The notes under the pieces are model-generated. The model was not told where the DNA came from. It did not search any database and worked only from the letters and a program-made list of their open reading frames with translations. Position numbers and translations under genes: made by a program. A stretch of DNA of 60,198 bases from Dehalococcoidales bacterium (GTDB taxonomy: Bacteria > Chloroflexota > Dehalococcoidia > Dehalococcoidales > RBG-16-60-22): NCBI GenBank assembly GCA_016926115.1, contig JAFGPF010000060.1, positions 1 to 60,198 of the forward strand, in the 5' to 3' direction. Positions 55,077-60,198 of this stretch are shown here, piece by piece. Positions within the stretch are counted from its first letter, which is position 1; each line of letters opens with the position of its first letter.

Positions 55077-56435
55077 ATGGAAGGCACTACCAAGAAATGG
55101 GAAGATATGACCTGGCAGGAAAAACGCGAGGAACGTTTTAAGAGATGGCTCAATCCCAGGAACGTAAAATTCAAGGACGCCGAGGCGGAGAGGAGATATA
55201 AGACCAGGGTAGCCCGGTTCATCAAGGCTATCAAGATGGAAGAGCCGGACAGAGTACCCTGCATACTGCCAGTGACCTATTATCCCGCGACGCACATCGG
55301 GGTGAGTTACCGGACGATTATGTATGATTACAGCGAACTCCGGCGCGCCTGGCTGACCTTCATGAAGGATTTCCCGGAAATGGACGAGTGCGGTGGTCCC
55401 GGGTTTGTCATGTCTGGAAGAGTCATGGACGCCATCGACAGTAAAACACAGAAATGGCCCGGACACGGTCTGCCGGATGACGCCTGGTATAGCCAGTTCG
55501 TCGAAGGCGAGTATATGAAAGCGGACGAGTACGACGATGTTATGAAAGACCCCACGGGGTACAGCCTCCGGGTTAGCCTGCCCCGCACCTCCGGCCTCTT
55601 CAAGCCCTTCGAGCGGATGATGACGGGGGGCGCTATGGGTATGGGAATGGGTATGGGCGGCCTGAGCTGGGTAGCTATGATGACCGACCCCGAGATGCGT
55701 AACGTATTCCAGACCCTGATGGATGTCTCCGATGATTATACCGAGTGGCGAAACACCGTCGCGGATATCAGCCGGATAATCCTCTCCGAGGGGTTCCCCG
55801 GTATACACGGAGGTATGTCCGTTGCCCCGTTCGATGCCCTCGCCGACGGACTCCGGGGCACGCACGGCATGGCGATGGACATGTACCGGCAGCCGGAAAA
55901 GATGCTGGAATACGTGGAATATATTACACCCCAGTTAATCGAAGGGACTATCCGCATGTCTGCCATGTCGGATTCCCCGATTATCGGGATGCCGCTTCAC
56001 AAAGGCGATGATACCTTTATGTCCGACGCCCAGTTCGAGAAATTCTACTGGCCGTCCTTCAAGAAGGTACTGCTGGCTTATATAGAGGAAGGACTCGTGC
56101 CGTTCCCCTTCGCCGAGGGCAAGTACAACCTCCGCCTGAAATTCATCGCGGACATGCCGAAAAGCGGCGTCGTCTGGTACTTCGACCAGACGGATATGAA
56201 GGAAGCCAAGAGGATTCTGGGTAATACCTCGTGCATCGTCGGCAACCTGCCCTCTTCGATAGTAATCACCGGCACGCCGCAGGAAGTCAAGGAAGGCTGC
56301 CGTCGCCTCATCGAAGATTGCGCCCCGGGCGGCGGTTATATACTCTCCGGCGGCGCCAGCGCCGATAACGGTAACGCCGCGAACCTGCATGCCATGCTGG
56401 CGGCGGCGGAAGAATACGGATATTATAAGCAATAA
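55077..56435 (+). CDS. URO-D/MtaA-type corrinoid methyltransferase MT-I paralog 7
   Basis: 452 aa, FDQTD class with PLHKGDDTFMS, FAEGKYNLRL, SCIVGNLPSS and C-x6-C. A distinctive Met/Gly-rich insertion (MMTGGAMGMGMGMGGLSW, around residue 185) replaces the usual LPPL loop and adds a flexible segment where the other copies differ most, possibly at the substrate entrance. The ribosome site is GGGGGA. Otherwise all landmarks, including KWPGHG and EYMKADEYD, are intact. Confidence 0.9.
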   Translation: MEGTTKKWEDMTWQEKREERFKRWLNPRNVKFKDAEAERRYKTRVARFIKAIKMEEPDRVPCILPVTYYPATHIGVSYRTIMYDYSELRRAWLTFMKDFPEMDECGGPGFVMSGRVMDAIDSKTQKWPGHGLPDDAWYSQFVEGEYMKADEYDDVMKDPTGYSLRVSLPRTSGLFKPFERMMTGGAMGMGMGMGGLSWVAMMTDPEMRNVFQTLMDVSDDYTEWRNTVADISRIILSEGFPGIHGGMSVAPFDALADGLRGTHGMAMDMYRQPEKMLEYVEYITPQLIEGTIRMSAMSDSPIIGMPLHKGDDTFMSDAQFEKFYWPSFKKVLLAYIEEGLVPFPFAEGKYNLRLKFIADMPKSGVVWYFDQTDMKEAKRILGNTSCIVGNLPSSIVITGTPQEVKEGCRRLIEDCAPGGGYILSGGASADNGNAANLHAMLAAAEEYGYYKQ

Positions 56436-56458
56436 AGAGTTACGGAGGATTTTTTAAG

Positions 56459-57841
56459 ATGATAATGGGAAATACTAATATCCCCCCGGTCTCCATCAGG
56501 GATACGGTGAAAAACTGGGCGGAGCTGACCCCGGAGCAGAAACGTGAGGAGCGATATAAGAAGTGGCTCGCGGCTCCGGGTGTAAATTTTAAAAACAAGG
56601 AAGCCGAAAACCTCTACAAAACGCGCGTGGGCAGGTTCATCAAAGCCATCAAGCTGGAGGAAGCAGACCGCGTACCCTGCATGCTGCCGACGGGCTATTT
56701 CCCGGCTTACTACGCCGGGTACGACCTGAAGACGGTCATGTACGATTATGAGAAACAGCGGGATGCCTGGATGAAATTTATGGACGACTTCGGCGACATG
56801 GACACATTCGGCGGTCCCGGACTGGTCCTGCCCGCCCCGGCGCTGGAAATGATAGACCACAAGATTCACAAGTGGCCCGGACACGGCGTAGCTGATAACG
56901 TCGGCGCTTACCAGTACGTCGAAGCCGAGTACATGAAGGCTGACGAGTACGACAAGCTCATCATGGACCCGACCGATTTCTGGTTGAGGACCTTCATGCC
57001 CCGTCAGGCGGGCGCCTTCAAGCCGCTGGCGAAGCTCCCCCACCTCACCGCCTTCGTCGGTATCCCGATTTTCTACCTGGGCATTTTCGCCGACCCTGAA
57101 ATCCAGGAGGCATACAAGACCATGTTTAAAGCCGCCGAGGAAATCGTGAAATGGCAGATGACCATCGGCGTGGTCGGCAAAGAGGCGATTGAAAGGGGCT
57201 ACGCGGGGTTCGGGGGAGGCATGTCCGGGGCGCCGTTCGACATGCTGACCGATATGCTCCGCGGCACCACGGGCATCTTCCTGGACATGTACCGCCAGCC
57301 GGAGAAAATCCACGAAGCCCTGGACAGGCTTACGCCACTCGTTATCCAGGAAGCCGTTGAAAGCGCCGATATGTCTATGTCTCCGCTGGTGATAATGCCC
57401 CTGCACAAGGGTGAAAGGGGCTTCATGTCGCCCAAGCAGTTTGAGGAATTCTACTGGCCCAGTTTCAAGAAGACGCTACTGGGCATGATCGACGAGGGGC
57501 TCGTGCCGATGCCCTTCGCCGAGGGGAACTACATACCTCGACTCGAAACCATCCAGGACATGCCCAAAGCCTCCATGGTGTGGTACTTCGAGTACATGGA
57601 TATGGCAAAAGCCAAGGCAACCGTCGGCAGGAAGAACTGCATCGCGGGCAACCTGCCGATTTCCACCATGGTTACCGGCACGCCCGAGCAAGTCAAGAAA
57701 GGCTGCCGCCAGCTAATCGACACGTGCGCCGCCGGCGGAGGATACATCCTCGCCGCGGCTGCCAGCATGGACCAGGGCAATATCGAAAACCTCCACGCCA
57801 TGATGGATACCGTTAAGGAATACGGCGTATACAAAAAATAA
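56459..57841 (+). CDS. URO-D/MtaA-type corrinoid methyltransferase MT-I paralog 8
   Basis: 460 aa, the longest copy owing to an N-terminal extension (MIMGNTNIPPVSIRDTVKNW) before the common WAELTPEQKREERYKKWL. FE-x-x-D class (FEYMD) with PLHKGERGFMS, FAEGNYIPRLETI, NCIAGNLP and C-x6-C (TCAAGGGYIL). The post-Gly segment is AAAASMDQG, not SGGA. ATG 56459 has CGGAGGA 10 nt upstream; an ATG two codons later is also possible. The 3' end takes part in the duplicated junction with paralog 9. Confidence 0.9.
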   Translation: MIMGNTNIPPVSIRDTVKNWAELTPEQKREERYKKWLAAPGVNFKNKEAENLYKTRVGRFIKAIKLEEADRVPCMLPTGYFPAYYAGYDLKTVMYDYEKQRDAWMKFMDDFGDMDTFGGPGLVLPAPALEMIDHKIHKWPGHGVADNVGAYQYVEAEYMKADEYDKLIMDPTDFWLRTFMPRQAGAFKPLAKLPHLTAFVGIPIFYLGIFADPEIQEAYKTMFKAAEEIVKWQMTIGVVGKEAIERGYAGFGGGMSGAPFDMLTDMLRGTTGIFLDMYRQPEKIHEALDRLTPLVIQEAVESADMSMSPLVIMPLHKGERGFMSPKQFEEFYWPSFKKTLLGMIDEGLVPMPFAEGNYIPRLETIQDMPKASMVWYFEYMDMAKAKATVGRKNCIAGNLPISTMVTGTPEQVKKGCRQLIDTCAAGGGYILAAAASMDQGNIENLHAMMDTVKEYGVYKK

Positions 57842-57888
57842 ACGGAGGCTTATCAACAGTGTTTCAAAGACCGGATAACTGGGCGGAG
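57779..57888 (+). repeat. Duplicated gene junction, copy 2 (paralogs 8/9)
   Basis: Counterpart of 52267-52376, about 5.5 kb (four genes) downstream. High identity covers the end of one gene, the spacer and the start of the next, as expected from block duplication or gene conversion. Confidence 0.85.
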
Positions 57889-59199
57889 CTTACCTGGCAG
57901 GAAAAGCAGGAAGCGCGTTTTAAACACTGGCTCAATCCCGGTGTCAAGTTCGACAGCCCGCAAGCCGAGCAGCTCTACAAGGAACGCACCACCCGGTTTA
58001 TCAAGGCAATCAAACTGGAAGAGCCGGACCGCGTGCCGGTGCTGCTGCCATCGGGATTTTTCCCGGCATATTACGCGGGTTACGACCTCGGGACGGTCAT
58101 GTACGACTACGACAAGCTGAAAGAAGCCTGGCTGAAATTCGTCGACGATTTCGAGATGGACTCTTTCACTGGTCCCGGACTCGTTCTACCGGGTAAGGTG
58201 CTGGAAATGATAGACCACAAGCTGCATAAATGGCCCGGGCACGGTCTGCCCGCAAAATCGTCTATCTACCAGTTCGTGGAACAGGAATACATGAAGGCGG
58301 ACGAGTATGACGATTATTTGAGTAATCCCGGCGATTTCTGGTGGCGTTTCTTGCTGCCGAGGACGGTCGGCGCCTTCACACCCTTCAGCAAGCTGGCTCC
58401 TTTTTCAGACATGATGGGAGCGTCTATCCGTAGTTACGCTGCTTTCGGACAACCGGATGTCGAAGCGGCTATGAAGACCATGATTGAGGCAGGCAAAGAG
58501 GTACTAAAGTGGCAGGCTGTCATCGGCGAAACAAGCCAGGCTATCCTTGCCGCCGGAGTGCCCAATATCAGGGGAGGCGGCATAAGCGGCGCCCCGTTTG
58601 ATATGATTGCCGATACCCTCCGGGGCACACGGGGAGCTGTGATGGACATATACCGCCAGCCGGACAAACTCCATGAGGCTATGGAGAAACTAACGCCCCT
58701 GGCTATCAGAGGAGCCGTGGCAAGATGCACTGCCTCGGGGTGCCCGGTGACCTTCATGCCCCTCCACAAAGGCGACGAGTCTTTCATGTCCGCAAAACAG
58801 TTCGAGGAATTTTACTGGCCTTCCTTAAAGAATGTCTTCCTTGGTATAATCGAAGAGGGAATAGTGCCGTTCCCCTTCGCCGAAGGCAGGTACGGGGCAC
58901 GACTGGAAATCATTAAAGATTTGCCCCGGGCTTCGATGTTGTGGACCTTCGAGGATATAGATATGGCTAAGGCTAAAAAGATACTCGGCGATTCAGCCTG
59001 TATCGCCGGTAACGTGCCGACTTCGGCATTCCACACGGGCACGCCGCAGGACATCAGAGAGCACTGCCGCAGGCTCATCGAGGTCTGCGCCCCGGGCGGC
59101 GGCTATATACTATCCGGCGCGGCAGGCATCAACGAGGGCAACCCGGACAACCTGCGAGCCATGATGGAAGCCGCCAAGGAATACGGTGTATATAAATAA
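57859..59199 (+). CDS. URO-D/MtaA-type corrinoid methyltransferase MT-I paralog 9
   Basis: 446 aa with GTG start and CGGAGG upstream, as in paralog 5. FE-x-x-D class (FEDID) with PLHKGDESFMS, FAEGRYGARLEII, ACIAGNVPTS and C-x6-C (VCAPGGGYIL). The tail SGAAGINEGNPDNL matches paralog 6 (TGAAGISEGNPDNL) rather than paralog 5, so this gene looks like a mosaic: paralog-5-type start and paralog-6-type end. Sixteen bp separate it from the MT-II gene. Confidence 0.9.
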   Translation: MFQRPDNWAELTWQEKQEARFKHWLNPGVKFDSPQAEQLYKERTTRFIKAIKLEEPDRVPVLLPSGFFPAYYAGYDLGTVMYDYDKLKEAWLKFVDDFEMDSFTGPGLVLPGKVLEMIDHKLHKWPGHGLPAKSSIYQFVEQEYMKADEYDDYLSNPGDFWWRFLLPRTVGAFTPFSKLAPFSDMMGASIRSYAAFGQPDVEAAMKTMIEAGKEVLKWQAVIGETSQAILAAGVPNIRGGGISGAPFDMIADTLRGTRGAVMDIYRQPDKLHEAMEKLTPLAIRGAVARCTASGCPVTFMPLHKGDESFMSAKQFEEFYWPSLKNVFLGIIEEGIVPFPFAEGRYGARLEIIKDLPRASMLWTFEDIDMAKAKKILGDSACIAGNVPTSAFHTGTPQDIREHCRRLIEVCAPGGGYILSGAAGINEGNPDNLRAMMEAAKEYGVYK

Positions 59200-59215
59200 A
59201 CAAGGAGAAAAACAA

Positions 59216-60070
59216 ATGGAAACCAGAGTATCATCAGAAACTAAAGAGGTCATCATATCATACGACCGGCCGACCGTCATCATCGGCGAACGCATCAACC
59301 CAACGGGGAGAAAGAAGTTTACCGAAGCTTTACAGACAGGCGACCTTTCCACTATTGAGAAAGATGCCAGGGAACAGGTCGAGGCGGGTGCTGCCATCCT
59401 GGACTGTAACATCAGTGCCCAGGGTGTTGACGATGTCAAGATTTTACCGGAAGCCGTGAAGGTTATTATGAATACTGTCGATGTCCCTATCTGCATCGAC
59501 AGCGCCAACCCGGACGCGATGGAAGCCGCCCTCAAGGTCTATAAAGGTAAACCTCTCGTAAATTCCGTTAGCGGTGAGACCCATTCGCTGGAGCGTATGT
59601 TGCCTCTGGTGAAAGAGTACGGCACGGCTGTTATCGGTATGGTGCAGGATGATGAGGGTATTCCCAAGACAGCTGATAAGCGTGTTGCTGTCGCTTACAA
59701 GATTTGCGAAGCCGCTGAAAAAATGGGGATTCCCAAGGAGGATATCGTCATCGACGTCATGGCGTATGCCATCGGTGCCGAAGCTAGGTCCGGTCGCGAC
59801 GTGCTCGATGCCATGCACCAGATTCGGCAAGAGCTGGGAGTAAATATGACCATGGGCACCAGCAATATCTCCTTCGGCATGCCTGACCGCGCTATAATTA
59901 ACACCACCTGGATAGCCATGTCCATCGAAGCCGGGGGCACCGCCCTCATCGCCAATGCCGCCCAAGTCATGCCGTCAGTTCTCTCCGCCGACCTTGTCCT
60001 CGGGCGTGACCGCTTCGCCCGCCGCTTTATAGAAAGCCACCGTAAACGACAGCAAGAGTCAAAGGGTTGA
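59216..60070 (+). CDS. Methyltetrahydrofolate:corrinoid methyltransferase (MtrH/AcsE/MtvA-like MT-II)
   Basis: 284 aa, pterin-binding TIM barrel. In three-component demethylases this enzyme takes the methyl group from the methyl-corrinoid protein and places it on tetrahydrofolate. Motifs: VIIGERINPTGRKKFTEAL, AGAAILDCNISAQGVDD, VPICIDSANPDAMEAAL, LVNSVSGE, and MGTSNISFGMPDR near the C-terminus, all as in AcsE/MtrH. ATG 59216 has AAGGAGA 7 nt upstream; an upstream in-frame start would overlap paralog 9. Last gene of the operon; its stop codon overlaps the -35 box of the tRNA-fMet promoter. Confidence 0.92.
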   Translation: METRVSSETKEVIISYDRPTVIIGERINPTGRKKFTEALQTGDLSTIEKDAREQVEAGAAILDCNISAQGVDDVKILPEAVKVIMNTVDVPICIDSANPDAMEAALKVYKGKPLVNSVSGETHSLERMLPLVKEYGTAVIGMVQDDEGIPKTADKRVAVAYKICEAAEKMGIPKEDIVIDVMAYAIGAEARSGRDVLDAMHQIRQELGVNMTMGTSNISFGMPDRAIINTTWIAMSIEAGGTALIANAAQVMPSVLSADLVLGRDRFARRFIESHRKRQQESKG

Positions 60071-60095
60071 CACAGGCACGCTCAGGGTCTATACT
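60067..60095 (+). promoter_or_regulatory. Promoter of initiator tRNA-Met
   Basis: TTGACA (60067-60072), 17-bp spacer, TATACT (60090-60095), the same hexamers and spacing as the corrinoid operon promoter. The -35 box contains the TGA stop (60068-60070) of the preceding gene. Confidence 0.85.
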
Positions 60096-60111
60096 TAAAG
60101 ATACGTCTCAA

Positions 60112-60186
<75 letters not shown>

Positions 60187-60198
60187 TCTTGTTTAATA

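Noticed and set aside
46775..59199. Nine genes as uroporphyrinogen decarboxylase (HemE) for heme synthesis
   Set aside because: They are ~90-100 aa longer than HemE, occur as nine copies, and are bracketed by a corrinoid protein and an MtrH/AcsE-like enzyme, which fits corrinoid methyl transfer and not tetrapyrrole decarboxylation.

Overview
The window reads like a chromosomal segment of an anaerobic bacterium of the Chloroflexota, most plausibly a sediment-type Dehalococcoidia. This is inferred from gene content (corrinoid methyltransferases, CoA-ester enzymes, desulforedoxins, MoeA, large surface propeller proteins) and not from a marker phylogeny. No plasmid, phage or CRISPR signature was seen. 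Three tRNA genes are present: Trp and Gly on the minus strand, initiator Met on the plus strand.

Layout. (1) 1-11.7 kb: tRNA-Trp, a Cys-rich DUF3795 protein, then a de novo pyrimidine operon pyrR-pyrB-pyrC-carA-carB-pyrK followed by a flavodoxin. The operon has a PyrR-binding leader that looks like a translational switch. Between carA and carB it is interrupted by a DUF559 nuclease, an AT-rich Ymh-family gene and palindromic repeats, ending in a 72-bp duplication of the carB 5' end. (2) 11.7-17 kb: a small winged-helix candidate, two desulforedoxin mini-genes missed by length cut-offs, rpsT, rel, a cupin and hisS. (3) 17-25.7 kb: two long secreted, membrane-anchored beta-propeller proteins flanking moeA; the first has an elaborate 5' leader. 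(4) 25.7-36 kb: small redox and tautomerase genes, then an enolase-superfamily enzyme, MmgE/PrpD, VOC epimerase, two SDRs, a family III CoA-transferase, a thiolase and an HMG-CoA-synthase-like/DUF35 fusion, together resembling a carboxylic-acid/CoA-ester degradation module. (5) 36-42.5 kb: a CotH-CotH-VTC-DUF4956 operon and a methyltransferase preceded by a possible terminator/antiterminator RNA element. (6) 42.7-45.8 kb: an MFS carrier and two SDRs.

(7) 46-60.1 kb is the most striking part. A strong promoter (TTGACA-17-TATACT) drives one corrinoid protein, nine consecutive URO-D/MtaA-type methyltransferase paralogs and one MtrH/AcsE-type pterin methyltransferase, all on one strand with mostly 16-31 bp spacers, between tRNA-Gly and tRNA-fMet. 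The architecture matches the three-component O-demethylases of acetogens (substrate methyltransferase MT-I, corrinoid protein, methyl-THF-forming MT-II). Here one corrinoid hub and one MT-II appear to be shared by nine substrate-side enzymes. The likely job, by inference, is to strip methyl groups from a range of methoxylated compounds and pass them to tetrahydrofolate. The paralogs lack the textbook His-X-Cys zinc motif and fall into two signature classes.
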